A DNA stretch of 64,000 bases from Novosphingobium sp. (lineage in GTDB: Bacteria > Pseudomonadota > Alphaproteobacteria > Sphingomonadales > Sphingomonadaceae). A program made the position numbers and the translations under genes. Below, piece by piece: positions 50,604-60,284 of the stretch; position 1 is the first letter of the stretch, and each line of letters starts with the position of its first letter. Under the pieces are notes generated by a model that saw nothing but the letters and a program-made list of their open reading frames with translations, did no database searches and was not told where the DNA came from. The stretch covers positions 62,001 to 126,000 of the forward strand of contig NZ_JAUYNB010000017.1 of assembly GCF_030699305.1 (NCBI RefSeq), in the 5' to 3' direction.

Positions 50604-51038
50604 TCAAAGAGCCAGCACGCCCAGCGCCAGCGACATGGCGCCCAGTCCCAGCGATAATTGCAGGCGCAAGGCCAGCCAACCTGCGGGCAAAAAACCGATG
50701 GCGCGGTCCACCAGCGGCGTCAGCAGCAGGCACGCGCCGACCACCAGCAGCGACGGCCCCGGCCAGTTATAGCCCGCAATCCACGGCAGATAGGCCGCCA
50801 GCGCAATCAGGCTGGGCACCACGGCCACGGCGAAGATCCAACTCGGCGCATCATCGCGCGCCACGCCAATGCCCCACCACACCCCGCCCAGAAAGCTGAA
50901 GATCAGCGCGGCATAGCCAAACCCTACCGCCAGCGCCGTCCAGCGCCATTCCCCGCCATCGAGCGCGACCACCACCGCAGCGGCTTGTGGCAACAGCCCG
51001 GCATAGCCCAGCTGGCGAAGGGATTGGGGCAAGGCCAT
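50604..51038 (-). CDS. DUF3429 membrane protein
   Basis: A 144-residue protein with four or five hydrophobic helices. The conserved segment FSFLGGVWWGIG near residue 50 and the C-terminal hydrophobic region match DUF3429. This is an inner-membrane family of unknown function. It is read from its own start, 95 bp after the recG stop on the same strand. No catalytic motif was seen. Confidence 0.85.
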   Translation of the reverse strand: MALPQSLRQLGYAGLLPQAAAVVVALDGGEWRWTALAVGFGYAALIFSFLGGVWWGIGVARDDAPSWIFAVAVVPSLIALAAYLPWIAGYNWPGPSLLVVGACLLLTPLVDRAIGFLPAGWLALRLQLSLGLGAMSLALGVLAL

Positions 51039-51132
51039 GGCAGCTACTCCGGTGTGAATTGCACCGGAATTGGCGTGGCAGGCGCGCCGTCACAATCGGG
51101 ACGAAAGCCCTATTGGGTCGCGGCGACGCCCC

Positions 51133-53190
51133 CTACCCCCCGCGCAGCAGCTGCACGCCCCAATCCCGCTCGAACAAGTACAGCAGCAACCGCGCCGCTT
51201 CGCCGCGTTCGCCGGTCAGGCCGCCATCGCGGTCCACCAGCAGGCGGGCGTCATCGTGGGCAATCGGCAGCAGGCGCTGGATCTGTTCCAGGCTGGCGAC
51301 GCGGAACGGCGTGTCGCCCGATTGCCGGGTGCCGAGCAGTTCGCCGCCGCCGCGCAGGCGCAAGTCTTCCTCGGCCAGCCGGAACCCGTCCTGCGTCTCG
51401 CGCATCAGCGCCAGTCGTTCCCGCCCGGTTTCGGACAGCGCCGCGCCGCGCAGCAGCAGGCAGGTGCTCTTTTCCGCGCCGCGCCCCACGCGTCCGCGCA
51501 GCTGGTGCAGCTGGGCGAGGCCGAACCGTTCGGCCTGTTCGATCACCATCAGCGTCGCGTTGGGCACGTCCACGCCGACTTCGATCACGGTCGTCGCGAC
51601 CAGCAGGCTGGCCTGCCCGCTGGCGAAGCGTTCCATCGCCGCGTCCTTGGCTTCGGGGCGCAGCTGGCCGTGGACCAGCACGACCGTATCACCGAACCGC
51701 GCCTGCAGTTCGGCATGGCGCGCCTCGGCCGCGGCGATGTCGTCCGTCTCGCTTTCGCGGACCATCGGGCAGACCCAATAGGCCTGCTGCCCGGTGGCGA
51801 TATGCCGCCCGATCGCGCCGACCACATCGTCCAGCCGCTCCACCGCCACCACGCGGGTGTCGATCGGCTGGCGGCCGGGGGGCATCTCGTCCAGCCGGGA
51901 AACGTCCATTTCGCCATATTGCGCCAGGGTCAGCGTGCGCGGGATCGGGGTGGCGGTCATCGCCAGGCAGTGCGGGGTGCGCTTCCCCTTTTGCGTCAGC
52001 ATCAGCCGCTGGCCGACGCCGAACCGGTGCTGTTCGTCGATCACCACCATCGCCAGATGCTTGTAACTGACCGTGTCCTGAAAGATCGCGTGGGTGCCGA
52101 CGATCATGTCGATGCTGCCATCGAGCAGCCCCATCAGGATCGATTCGCGCACCCGGCCCTTGTCGCGCCCCGTCAGCAGCGCGATCGTCACCCCCGTCCC
52201 CGCCGCCATCCGGGTGAGCGTGACGTGATGCTGGCGCGCGAGGATTTCGGTCGGCGCGAGCAGCGCGGCCTGCGTTCCGGCTTCCACCGCGATCAGCATG
52301 GCTTCCAGCGCGACGACCGTCTTGCCCGAACCGACGTCGCCTTGCAGCAACCGCAGCATTGGCGCGGTCTGGGCCAGATCGCCCTCGATCTCGGCAATCG
52401 AACGCGCCTGCGCGCCGGTCAGCGCGAACGGCAGTTGCAGTTTCCCGCGCAGCCGCCCGTCGCCGCGCAAGGGCGTGCCGACGCGGGTGCGGTTCGATTC
52501 CTTGACCAGCAGCAGCGCCAGACTGTTGGCCAGCAGTTCATCATAGGCCAGCCGGTCGCGCGCAGCGGGATGTTCGCTCCGGTGGGCCAGCGCCAGCGCA
52601 TCGGCCCAGGCGGGCCATTGAAACTTGCCCAGCAGCCCCGGCTCGATCCATTCGGGCAGCGGCTGAACGTGCGCCAGCGCAAGCTGGACCAGCGCCGCGA
52701 GCCGCCCCTGCGTCAGCCCTTCGGACAGCGGATAGACCGGCTCCACCAGCTGGCCCAGCGCCAGATCGCTGCCTTCGGCGACGTGATCGGGGTGGACGAT
52801 TTGCAGCGTCTGGCCGAACTGATCCAGCCGCCCGGCGATCCAGCGGGTTTCGCCCAGCGGCAGCTGCTTTTTGGCCCAGCCGCCATTGCGCCCGAAATAG
52901 GTCAGCGCGCAGACGTTGCCCGCGCTGTCTGCTGCCAGCACCCGGAACGGCCCGCGCCCGGCGGAACTGCGGTATTCCAGCGGGGTCAGCGCGACGACGA
53001 TGTTTTCGCCCACCCCCGCTTCGTCCAGATCGGCCACTGCTCGGCGCTGCACGAACCGGTCGGGCAGATGATAGGCAAAGTCCTTTACCCGCGTCAGCCC
53101 CAGCCGCTCCAGCGGGCGCGCCAGTCCGGGCCCGACGCCTTTCAGGCTGTCGGCGGCGGCGAACAGGGGGTTGAGCCGATCGGGACGCAT
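51133..53190 (-). CDS. recG: ATP-dependent DNA helicase RecG
   Basis: A 685-residue branch-migration helicase that remodels stalled forks and Holliday junctions. The N-terminal wedge/OB domain is followed by helicase motifs: Walker A LQGDVGSGKTVVALEAM, DEQH box VVIDEQHRFGV, and TATPIPRTL. In the second RecA fold are HGQLRPEAKD-type and QLRGRVGRG motifs. Length is normal for alphaproteobacteria. It lies between DUF3429 (same strand) and the divergent host-attachment-like gene, and opposite to the other repair helicase here, mfd. Confidence 0.96.
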   Translation of the reverse strand: MRPDRLNPLFAAADSLKGVGPGLARPLERLGLTRVKDFAYHLPDRFVQRRAVADLDEAGVGENIVVALTPLEYRSSAGRGPFRVLAADSAGNVCALTYFGRNGGWAKKQLPLGETRWIAGRLDQFGQTLQIVHPDHVAEGSDLALGQLVEPVYPLSEGLTQGRLAALVQLALAHVQPLPEWIEPGLLGKFQWPAWADALALAHRSEHPAARDRLAYDELLANSLALLLVKESNRTRVGTPLRGDGRLRGKLQLPFALTGAQARSIAEIEGDLAQTAPMLRLLQGDVGSGKTVVALEAMLIAVEAGTQAALLAPTEILARQHHVTLTRMAAGTGVTIALLTGRDKGRVRESILMGLLDGSIDMIVGTHAIFQDTVSYKHLAMVVIDEQHRFGVGQRLMLTQKGKRTPHCLAMTATPIPRTLTLAQYGEMDVSRLDEMPPGRQPIDTRVVAVERLDDVVGAIGRHIATGQQAYWVCPMVRESETDDIAAAEARHAELQARFGDTVVLVHGQLRPEAKDAAMERFASGQASLLVATTVIEVGVDVPNATLMVIEQAERFGLAQLHQLRGRVGRGAEKSTCLLLRGAALSETGRERLALMRETQDGFRLAEEDLRLRGGGELLGTRQSGDTPFRVASLEQIQRLLPIAHDDARLLVDRDGGLTGERGEAARLLLYLFERDWGVQLLRGG

Positions 53191-53330
53191 CGCCAGCGCC
53201 TATGCCAAACTCCGTGACCGATGGCGAGAATTGTCATAGACTTTGACCCAGCGCATGGAACACCCCGCCCGCCCGGGGCTTTATGCCTTCAGCCCCCACA
53301 AGCGGGCACAATGAAATCAGGAGAACCCGA

Positions 53331-53735
53331 ATGCTGCTGCCCCACGGAACCGTCATCGCGCTGATCGACGGGAAAAACTTCGAACTCTATCGCAACACCG
53401 GGGACGAAGCCGAACCGCAGCTGACCGCGTTCGACTCGCCGAAGCTGGATAGCAGCAACCATTCCGGCGCGGGCCATCATTCCAGTTCGGGCAACCACGC
53501 CGGCCATCAGGTGGAAGAAGACGCCCACGCCATCGCCGCAACCGAATGGCTCAACAGTCAGGTGCTCGGCCACAAGATCGAACAACTGGTGGTGATCGCC
53601 CCGCCGCGCACGCTGGGTGAAGTGCGCAAGCACTATCACAAGCAGACCGAACGCGCGGTGGTAAAGGAACTGAGCAAGGACCTGATCGGCAAGCAGGCAG
53701 ACGATATCGTCGCGGCGCTGCGCGAAAAGAGCTGA
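53331..53735 (+). CDS. Host-attachment protein family (PF10116-like)
   Basis: A 134-residue protein resembling proteins annotated as required for attachment to host cells, a fold related to ribosome-rescue or eRF1-like domains. It shows GTVIALIDGKNFELYRN at the N-terminus, a His/Ser/Asn/Gly-rich loop (HSGAGHHSSSGNHAGH) that may bind metal, and LVVIAPPRTLGEVRKHYH in the C-terminal half. The family name comes from Agrobacterium; the actual role is unclear. AGGAG lies 7 bases before the ATG at 53331. Confidence 0.85.
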   Translation: MLLPHGTVIALIDGKNFELYRNTGDEAEPQLTAFDSPKLDSSNHSGAGHHSSSGNHAGHQVEEDAHAIAATEWLNSQVLGHKIEQLVVIAPPRTLGEVRKHYHKQTERAVVKELSKDLIGKQADDIVAALREKS

Positions 53736-53747
53736 TTCTCGCCTTGC

Positions 53748-53850
53748 GCTTACCCCTCCCCCTTTTGCGGGGGAGGTTGGGTGGGGGTGTACGGCTTCTC
53801 AGCGATGGCGCCGCCCCCTCCCCCAACCCCTCCCCGCCGGGGAGGGGAGT
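53748..53850. repeat. G/C palindromic repeat pair
   Basis: Inverted arms around CCCCTCCCCCTTTTGCGGGGGAGG and CCTCCCCCAACCCCTCCCC, each with a local hairpin. The element resembles those at 979-1163 and 9457-9550. It lies between the host-attachment-like gene and sdhE. Confidence 0.75.
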
Positions 53851-53895
53851 TCGGCCAGCTTGCGGATCGGCCCGACCTGCCGTAACCGGCGCTGC

Positions 53896-54192
53896 ATGAC
53901 CCAGCCCGTCCCCTCGCGTGAAGCCCCCTCGCTTGAAGATCGCCTCCGCCGCCTGAAGTTCCGCGCCTGGCATCGCGGCACGCGTGAAGCGGATTACATG
54001 ATCGGCTGCTTCTTTGACCGGCACCATGCCAGCTGGGGCGAGGCTGAAATTGTCTGGTACGAAGCGTTGCTGGATGAAGAGGACGTCAACATCCTCGGCT
54101 GGGCGCTGGGCACGCTGTCCGTGCCGGACGAATACACCGGGCCGCTGATGGATGCGTTCCGCAAGCTGGACTACGTCGAAATCCCGCGCTGA
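53896..54192 (+). CDS. sdhE: FAD assembly factor SdhE (succinate dehydrogenase assembly factor 2)
   Basis: A 98-residue all-helical chaperone that promotes covalent flavinylation of SdhA. It contains the RGTRE form of the conserved RGxxE motif (RAWHRGTREADYMIGCFFD) and the C-terminal MDAFRKLDYVEIPR. The start at 53896 fits the family length; the longer frame adds 12 residues without a better ribosome site. It lies 91 bp upstream of mfd, on the same strand. Confidence 0.93.
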   Translation: MTQPVPSREAPSLEDRLRRLKFRAWHRGTREADYMIGCFFDRHHASWGEAEIVWYEALLDEEDVNILGWALGTLSVPDEYTGPLMDAFRKLDYVEIPR

Positions 54193-54283
54193 CAGGCGCG
54201 GTTCCACCCGCTAAGGACCATCGCATCATTCCCCCCCGCTGGCCTTGTTTTCGGCCCGCGGGGCAATTGCTGTTGCGTGGACC

Positions 54284-57200
54284 ATGCCTGATTTTTCAAA
54301 GATCCTTGCCGCCAAGACCCCGCTGACGCTGTCATCCGTCGCGCGTGGCAGCCAGCCGCTGGTGCTGGCGGATCTGGCGCGCGCGGCCCATGCCCGCAGC
54401 GGCGGCGGCCGCGCGGTGTTCATCGCGGCGGACGATGCCGCGATGCGCGGTGTCAGCGATGCCGCGGCGTTCTTTGCCCCGGAACTCGATGTGATCGAAT
54501 TTCCGGCGTGGGACTGCCTGCCCTATGACCGCGCCAGCCCGGCCCTGTCGGTCAGCGCGCGGCGGCTGTCGGCGCTGCACCGGTTGCAGCGCGTCAGCCC
54601 CAAGCCGCAACTGCTGGTCACCACGATCAACGCCGCGCTGCAACGGGTGATGACCCCGTTCCGGATTCGCGAATCGGTCCGCCTGCTCGAACCGGGGATG
54701 GAGATCGGCCGCGAAAGCCTGATCGGCCTGCTCCAGCGGCAGGGCTACAGCCGCACCGATACGGTCGCCGATGCGGGCGAATATGCGGTGCGCGGATCGC
54801 TGTTCGATATCTATCCATCGGGCCTTGAACACGGGCTGCGGCTGGACTTCTTCGGGGATGAACTGGAAACGCTGCGGCTGTTCGATCCCAACACCCAGCG
54901 CTCGATCGGTGAAGTCCCCGCGCACCTGCTGCTGCCCGCCAGCGAGGCGCTGCTCGATGATGACACGATCAAGCGCTTCCGCACCCGCTATCGCGAATTG
55001 TTCGGCGCGCATGCCACCGGCGATCCGCTCTATCAGGCGGTCAGCGACGGGCGGCGGCTGGCGGGGATGGAGCACTGGCTGCCGCTGCTGGAAGAGCGGC
55101 TGGTAACGCTGTTCGATCACCTGGCCGCCGCCGACACGCTGCTGATCGACAGCGCGGCGATTGCCGCCGCCGATGAACGGCTGGGCGACATCGCGGATTA
55201 CCATGCCGCGCGCAGCGACACTTCCGGCAAGGCCGCAGGCAGTTATCGCCCACTCGAACCGGCGGCGCTGTATCTGGCGCAGTCGGAACTGGACGCAGCG
55301 ACGGCGGATAGCCCGATCCACAAGCTCGACATCTTCGCCCAGCCCGACAGCGCGAGTGTGATCGACTTCGGGTTCGGCAGCAGCCGCGATTTCGCGCCAG
55401 AGCGGGCGCGCGGTGACAACGTCTATGAGGCCGCCGCCAATTACCTCACCGCGCTGGCGAAACGCGGCAAGAAGGCGCTGATCGCCGCCTATACCGAAGG
55501 CAGCCGCGCCCGCATTGCCGCGATCCTGGGTGAAGCCACCCGCCCCGCCCCGGTCATGGCCGACAACTGGCAGGAAGCGCTGGGGCTGGCCGCGAAAGGC
55601 GCGCCGGTCGCGCTGGTCCTGCCGCTGGAAACCGGGTTTGCGGGCGACGAACTGGAACTGATTACCGAGCAGGACATTCTGGGCGACCGGCTGGTCCGCC
55701 GCAAGAAACGCCGCAAGGGCGCGGACGCGTTCCTGGCCGAACTTTCGGCGCTCACCCCCGGCGATCTGGTGGTCCACATGGACCACGGGATCGGCCGTTA
55801 TGGCGGGCTGCAATCCATCCCCGTCGGCGACAGCCCGCACGATTGCGTTTGCCTCGAATACGCGGGCGGCGACAAACTGTACGTCCCGGTCGAGAACATC
55901 GACGTCCTGTCACGCTATGGCAGCGATGCGGAATTCGTCGCGCTCGACAAGCTGGGCGGCGAGGCCTGGCAAAAGCGCCGCTCGCGCCTGAAGGAACGCA
56001 TCCGTGCAATCGCGCACGAATTGCTGAAAACTGCCGCCCTGCGCGCGCTGCGGCACGCCATCGTGATCCAGCCGGACGGCAGCTTTGACCAGTTCATCGA
56101 CCGCTTCCCCTGGCAGGAAACCGACGACCAGGAAGCCGCGATTGGCGATGTGCTGGACGACATGGCCGCAGGCCGCCCGATGGACCGGCTGGTCTGCGGC
56201 GATGTCGGCTTCGGCAAGACCGAGGTTGCGCTGCGCGCCGCGTTTGTCGCCGCGATGGCCGGGCATCAGGTGGCGGTGATCGCGCCGACCACGCTGCTGG
56301 CGCGCCAGCACTTCACCAATTTCAGGGAACGCTTCGCCGGGTTCCCGCTGGAAATCGGGCGGCTGTCGCGACTGGTGGGAGAGAAGGAGGCGCGCGAAAC
56401 CCGCGCCCGGCTGACCGACGGGACGGTCGATGTGGTCATCGGCACCCATGCCCTGCTGTCCAAAAGCGTAAAGTTCAAGCGGCTGGGGCTGGTCGTGGTG
56501 GATGAAGAACAACGCTTTGGCGTCAATCACAAGGAAGCGCTGAAACAACTGCGCGCCGATGTGCATATGCTGACCCTCACCGCCACGCCGATCCCGCGTA
56601 CGCTGCAAATGGCGATGTCGGGCCTGCGCGAGTTGTCCACGATCCAGACCCCGCCGGTCGACCGGCTGGCGGTGCGCACTTATGTGATGGAATGGGACGA
56701 CATGGTGATGCGCGAGGCCCTGCTGCGCGAACACCATCGCGGCGGGCAAAGCTTCATCGTCGTGCCGCGCATTGCCGATATGGAGGACGTGGAAAAGTGG
56801 CTGCGCCGCACCGTGCCCGAAATCGGCTTCGTCACCGCGCACGGCCAGATGGCCCCCAGCGAAGTCGAAGAACGGATGAGCGCGTTCTACGAGAAGAAAT
56901 ACGAGGTGCTGCTGTCCACCACGATCGTCGAGAGCGGCCTCGATATTCCGTCGGCCAACACGATCATCATCCACCGTGCGGACCGGTTCGGCCTCGCGCA
57001 GCTGTACCAGCTGCGCGGGCGGGTTGGCCGGTCGAAACTGCGGGCCTATGCCTATCTCACCACGCCGGCGGACAACCAGCTGTCGGAAGTCGCGGAAAAG
57101 CGGCTGAAAGTGCTGGGCGATCTCGATTCGCTGGGCGCGGGCTTCCAGCTCGCCAGCCACGATCTCGACATTCGCGGCGCGGGCAACCTGTTGGGCGATG

Positions 57201-57772
57201 AACAATCCGGCCACATCCGCGAGGTCGGGTTTGAGCTCTACCAATCGATGCTGGAAGACGCGATTCTGGCCGCCAAGGCTGGTGAAATCGGGCTGGCGCG
57301 GGAACGCAGCGCGCTGTCGCCGCAGATCACGGTCGATGCGCCGATCATGATCCCGGAAGAATACGTGCCGGACCTTGCCGTGCGCATGGCGCTCTATCGC
57401 CGCCTCAACGACGCCGAGGATACCGACGATGTGGAGGCGCTGTCCGCCGAAATGATTGACCGCTTTGGCCCGCTCCCGCCGCCGACCGTCAACCTGATCA
57501 AGCTTATCGGAATCAAGCGTCAGGCCATCGCGGCCAACATTTCCAAGATCGACGTCGGGCTGAAGGGCACCCTCGTCAGCTTCTATCACGATGAGTTCCC
57601 CGACCCGCTGGGGCTGATCAACTACGCCGAGCGCCTGCAAGGCGCGATCAAGCTGCGCCCCGACAACAAGCTGGTGGTCAACCGCGCGTGGGGCAATGCC
57701 GACGCCCGGCTCAACGGCCTGTTCCAGCTGACCAAGGGGCTGAGCGCGATTGCACGCAAGGCGAAGCGGTAA
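54284..57772 (+). CDS. mfd: Transcription-repair coupling factor Mfd
   Basis: A 1162-residue translocase that removes stalled RNA polymerase and recruits UvrA. In order: UvrB-like domains (FPAWDCLPYDRASP, with the YDR motif), the RNA-polymerase-interacting CarD-like domain near residue 480 (PGDLVVHMDHGIGRYGGL), helicase motifs VCGDVGFGKTEVALRAAF and VVVDEEQRFGV, QLRGRVGRSK, and the C-terminal TRCF domain. The start at ATG 54284 is preferred over the 54245 extension. It is complete and of normal length. Confidence 0.97.
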   Translation: MPDFSKILAAKTPLTLSSVARGSQPLVLADLARAAHARSGGGRAVFIAADDAAMRGVSDAAAFFAPELDVIEFPAWDCLPYDRASPALSVSARRLSALHRLQRVSPKPQLLVTTINAALQRVMTPFRIRESVRLLEPGMEIGRESLIGLLQRQGYSRTDTVADAGEYAVRGSLFDIYPSGLEHGLRLDFFGDELETLRLFDPNTQRSIGEVPAHLLLPASEALLDDDTIKRFRTRYRELFGAHATGDPLYQAVSDGRRLAGMEHWLPLLEERLVTLFDHLAAADTLLIDSAAIAAADERLGDIADYHAARSDTSGKAAGSYRPLEPAALYLAQSELDAATADSPIHKLDIFAQPDSASVIDFGFGSSRDFAPERARGDNVYEAAANYLTALAKRGKKALIAAYTEGSRARIAAILGEATRPAPVMADNWQEALGLAAKGAPVALVLPLETGFAGDELELITEQDILGDRLVRRKKRRKGADAFLAELSALTPGDLVVHMDHGIGRYGGLQSIPVGDSPHDCVCLEYAGGDKLYVPVENIDVLSRYGSDAEFVALDKLGGEAWQKRRSRLKERIRAIAHELLKTAALRALRHAIVIQPDGSFDQFIDRFPWQETDDQEAAIGDVLDDMAAGRPMDRLVCGDVGFGKTEVALRAAFVAAMAGHQVAVIAPTTLLARQHFTNFRERFAGFPLEIGRLSRLVGEKEARETRARLTDGTVDVVIGTHALLSKSVKFKRLGLVVVDEEQRFGVNHKEALKQLRADVHMLTLTATPIPRTLQMAMSGLRELSTIQTPPVDRLAVRTYVMEWDDMVMREALLREHHRGGQSFIVVPRIADMEDVEKWLRRTVPEIGFVTAHGQMAPSEVEERMSAFYEKKYEVLLSTTIVESGLDIPSANTIIIHRADRFGLAQLYQLRGRVGRSKLRAYAYLTTPADNQLSEVAEKRLKVLGDLDSLGAGFQLASHDLDIRGAGNLLGDEQSGHIREVGFELYQSMLEDAILAAKAGEIGLARERSALSPQITVDAPIMIPEEYVPDLAVRMALYRRLNDAEDTDDVEALSAEMIDRFGPLPPPTVNLIKLIGIKRQAIAANISKIDVGLKGTLVSFYHDEFPDPLGLINYAERLQGAIKLRPDNKLVVNRAWGNADARLNGLFQLTKGLSAIARKAKR

Positions 57773-57794
57773 CTCCAGCCCGCCCCCCCCCAAC

Positions 57795-57895
57795 CCCGCC
57801 CGTCCTGAGCCTGTCGAAGGACCGTCCTGCCCTTCGCCCCACGCGCGCGGCCGCCAGAACAAGGGCAATGCTTCGACAAGCTCAGCATGGGCGGG
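57795..57895. repeat. Palindromic repeat between convergent genes
   Basis: The arms 57795-57819 and 57871-57895 are inverted copies with three mismatches in 25 bp (core CTGAGC-TGTCGAAG). The element lies between the mfd stop and the stop of the EAL-domain gene. Confidence 0.8.
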
Positions 57896-57933
57896 GGTGG
57901 TAGATGGATCGGACTTAAGGAGCTGACCGCGCG

Positions 57934-59238
57934 CTATCCCCGCGCGAGTTCCCCGAAATCGCCCGCGCTCATCGGCTGGGCGCGCAGGAAGCCCTGATAG
58001 AATGCGCAGCCCTCAGCCGCGGCAAGCGCACGCTGGGCTTCGGTTTCCACCCCTTCGGCAATCACTTTCAGGTCGAGCGCGCCAGCCATCGCCACGATCG
58101 CGCGCAGCACCGCCAGATCGCGGGCATCGCCCACCACGCCGTCGATCATGCTGCGGTCCAGCTTGAGGTAATGCAGCGGCAGCAGCTTGAGATAGCGGAA
58201 GTTGCAGAACCCCGCGCCGAAATCATCCAGCGCGATCCGCATCCCGCGCTCCGCCAATTTGCCCAGCGCCTGCGCGGCGTGGGCAACATCGGCCAGCAGC
58301 ACCTGTTCCGTCACCTCCAGCGTCAACCGCCAGGCCGGAAAACCGGTTTCGGCCAGCAGCGCCGTGAACGCTTCGGCAAAGTCGCTCACCGCCAGATCGT
58401 TCGGCGTGACATTGAGCGACAGCCGCAAGTCCATCGGCCAGCCCTTTGCCCCCGCCAGCGCCTGCTGCGCGACCTGCCGTGACAGCTGCGCCACATGATC
58501 CGCCCGTTCGGCAATCGCAAACAGCGCGCCCGCGCCGATCCGGCCGAGTTGCGGATGGTTCCAGCGGGCCAGCGCTTCTGCCCCGGTCAGGCGGTTGTCG
58601 GAGCAGGAAAACTGCGGCTGATAGACCACTTCGATCTCGCCCCGGTCGAGCGCGTGGAGCAGGTCTGCTTCCAGCTGCGCGGCGCTGCGCCCGGCGCGGG
58701 TTGGCTCACCATCGGCCCACAGCAGGCGGCGGCCCGCCTGCGCCGTCACGGTGGCGAGTGCCTGTCCCAGCCGGTCGAGCATCGAATCCGCAGTTTCGTC
58801 CGCCAGCCCGCGCAGCAGCGCGCCGCGCGGCGACAGCCGGAGCGTGCCTGCGGCGGTGGAAATCGGCCGGGCCAGCACTTCCAGCAATTGCGCGGCAAAC
58901 ACCTGCCAGCGTTCGCGGCTGCACGGATCGGCGCACAGCAAAAGGAATTGCCCGCCCCCGCTGCGCGCTGCCAGCCAGGGGCCGTCCAGTTCATCGGCGG
59001 CAAAATGCTTCAGCCGCGCGGCCACTTCGGCCAGCGCCGCGTCCCCGGCGGCGGTGCCGTAAGCCAGGTTCACGGCATCGAACCGGCGCAGCCCGATCAG
59101 CAGTGCATGCACTTGCGCCCCGCGCACCAGCCATTCGCCCAGCCGCGCGCGCGCCGCATCGCGGCCCGGCAGGCCGGTTACCGCATCGCGGCTGGCATCA
59201 AGTTCGTCGGGCGCAAGGAACGGCATTGCAATCCGCAT
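57934..59238 (-). CDS. EAL-domain c-di-GMP phosphodiesterase with degenerate GGDEF domain
   Basis: A 434-residue cytoplasmic signalling protein. The N-terminal GGDEF-like domain starts at DAVTGLPGRDAARARL, but its active-site loop reads SGGGQF instead of GGDEF, so cyclase activity is unlikely. The EAL domain (residues about 185-430) keeps the catalytic pieces: GAEALARWNHP, LNVTPNDL, LEVTEQVLL, LDDFGAGFCNFRYLKLLP and IAEGVETEAQ. It should therefore hydrolyse c-di-GMP. GGGAGG stands 7 bases before the ATG. It is divergent from nadK. No sensor or membrane domain is present. Confidence 0.9.
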   Translation of the reverse strand: MRIAMPFLAPDELDASRDAVTGLPGRDAARARLGEWLVRGAQVHALLIGLRRFDAVNLAYGTAAGDAALAEVAARLKHFAADELDGPWLAARSGGGQFLLLCADPCSRERWQVFAAQLLEVLARPISTAAGTLRLSPRGALLRGLADETADSMLDRLGQALATVTAQAGRRLLWADGEPTRAGRSAAQLEADLLHALDRGEIEVVYQPQFSCSDNRLTGAEALARWNHPQLGRIGAGALFAIAERADHVAQLSRQVAQQALAGAKGWPMDLRLSLNVTPNDLAVSDFAEAFTALLAETGFPAWRLTLEVTEQVLLADVAHAAQALGKLAERGMRIALDDFGAGFCNFRYLKLLPLHYLKLDRSMIDGVVGDARDLAVLRAIVAMAGALDLKVIAEGVETEAQRALAAAEGCAFYQGFLRAQPMSAGDFGELARG

Positions 59239-59311
59239 AGCACAGCCTCCCTACTAAAGTGTTCGCGCTCGGCGATTGCCAAAGCCCCCCTGCGGCCATA
59301 TGCACCCGCGC

Positions 59312-60091
59312 ATGACCAAGCCGCCGCGTCTGGCCCTGATGCCATCCGATACCGAACGCGCCCAGGACGCCGCGCAGCAGCTACGCGAATTGGCCGATTT
59401 CGTCCCGCTGGAGCAGGCGGATATTGCCGTGGTGATGGGCGGCGACGGACATATGCTCCACGCGCTGCACCAGATGCTGGACATGAACCGGGTGATCCCG
59501 GCGTACGGCCTGAATTACGGCACGGTCGGCTTCATGATGAACCGGCCCAAGTCCAGCCGCCCGCTGCTGGAACGGATCGCCCGCGCCCGCCAGCTGGCGG
59601 TCAATCCGCTGGAAATGATCGCCACCACCGGCAGCGGCGCGCAGGAAAGCTTCTGCGCGATCAACGAAGTGTCGCTGCTGCGCGAAACCCGCCAGACCGC
59701 CAAGCTGGAAGTATCGGTCAACGGTAAGGTCCGCCTGCCGGAACTGTTCTGCGATGGCATCCTGGTGTCCACGCCTGCTGGCTCCACCGCCTACAACCTG
59801 TCCGCCAACGGCCCGATCCTGCCGCTCGGCTCCAACATGCTGGCGCTGACCCCGATCAGCCCGTTCCGCCCCCGCCGCTGGCGCGGTGCGATCATTCCCG
59901 ATCATTACGAGATCGACTTCCGCGTGATCGAGCCGCTCAAACGCCCGGTCGCAACGGTCGCGGACCAGAAGGAACTGCGCGATATTCTGGCGGTCAAAGT
60001 AAAGATCGCGCGCGAACGCCAGCTGACCTTGCTGTTCGACCCCGGCAAAACCCTGGAAGAGCGCATCTTTGCCGAGCAATTCCAGTTCTGA
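59312..60091 (+). CDS. nadK: NAD kinase
   Basis: A 259-residue kinase that makes NADP from NAD. The diphosphate loop GGDG appears in IAVVMGGDGHMLHALH; GLNYGTVGFMMN and DGILVSTPAGSTAYNLSANGPIL are family signatures. The ATG at 59312 is chosen; an in-frame ATG 12 bases earlier (59300) is possible. It is divergent from the EAL gene and followed by tRNA-Asn. Confidence 0.94.
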   Translation: MTKPPRLALMPSDTERAQDAAQQLRELADFVPLEQADIAVVMGGDGHMLHALHQMLDMNRVIPAYGLNYGTVGFMMNRPKSSRPLLERIARARQLAVNPLEMIATTGSGAQESFCAINEVSLLRETRQTAKLEVSVNGKVRLPELFCDGILVSTPAGSTAYNLSANGPILPLGSNMLALTPISPFRPRRWRGAIIPDHYEIDFRVIEPLKRPVATVADQKELRDILAVKVKIARERQLTLLFDPGKTLEERIFAEQFQF

Positions 60092-60169
60092 GTATTTTTG
60101 CGCGCAGACCGGCTTGCCAAACGCATCGACGCTGTTATACGCGCACCCCTGCCCCGGCGACGGGGCTGC

Positions 60170-60244
60170 TCCCCGATAGCTCAGCGGTAGAGCATTCGAC
60201 TGTTAATCGAATGGCCGTAGGTTCGAATCCTACTCGGGGAGCCA
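60170..60244 (+). tRNA. tRNA-Asn (GUU)
   Basis: A 75-nt cloverleaf with encoded CCA. The acceptor TCCCCGA pairs with TCGGGGA. The anticodon loop CTGTTAA gives GTT. The T-arm is AGGTTCGAATCCT. A strong terminator follows 11 bp later. Confidence 0.97.
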
Positions 60245-60255
60245 GTTTTTCCAAG

Positions 60256-60281
60256 GCCCTGCCCTCCGGCGGGGCTTTTTT
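60256..60281 (+). terminator. Rho-independent terminator of tRNA-Asn
   Basis: GCCCTGCC and GGCGGGGC form an 8-bp stem (one G-T pair) with loop CTCC and an immediate run of six T. Confidence 0.9.
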
Positions 60282-60284
60282 GAT

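Noticed and set aside
51070..53217. 715-residue open frame on the plus strand
   Set aside because: It is antisense to recG; extreme Gln/Arg/His content, no recognisable domain and no ribosome site.
55910..57868. 652-residue open frame on the minus strand
   Set aside because: It is antisense to the helicase half of mfd, where the motifs are unambiguous.
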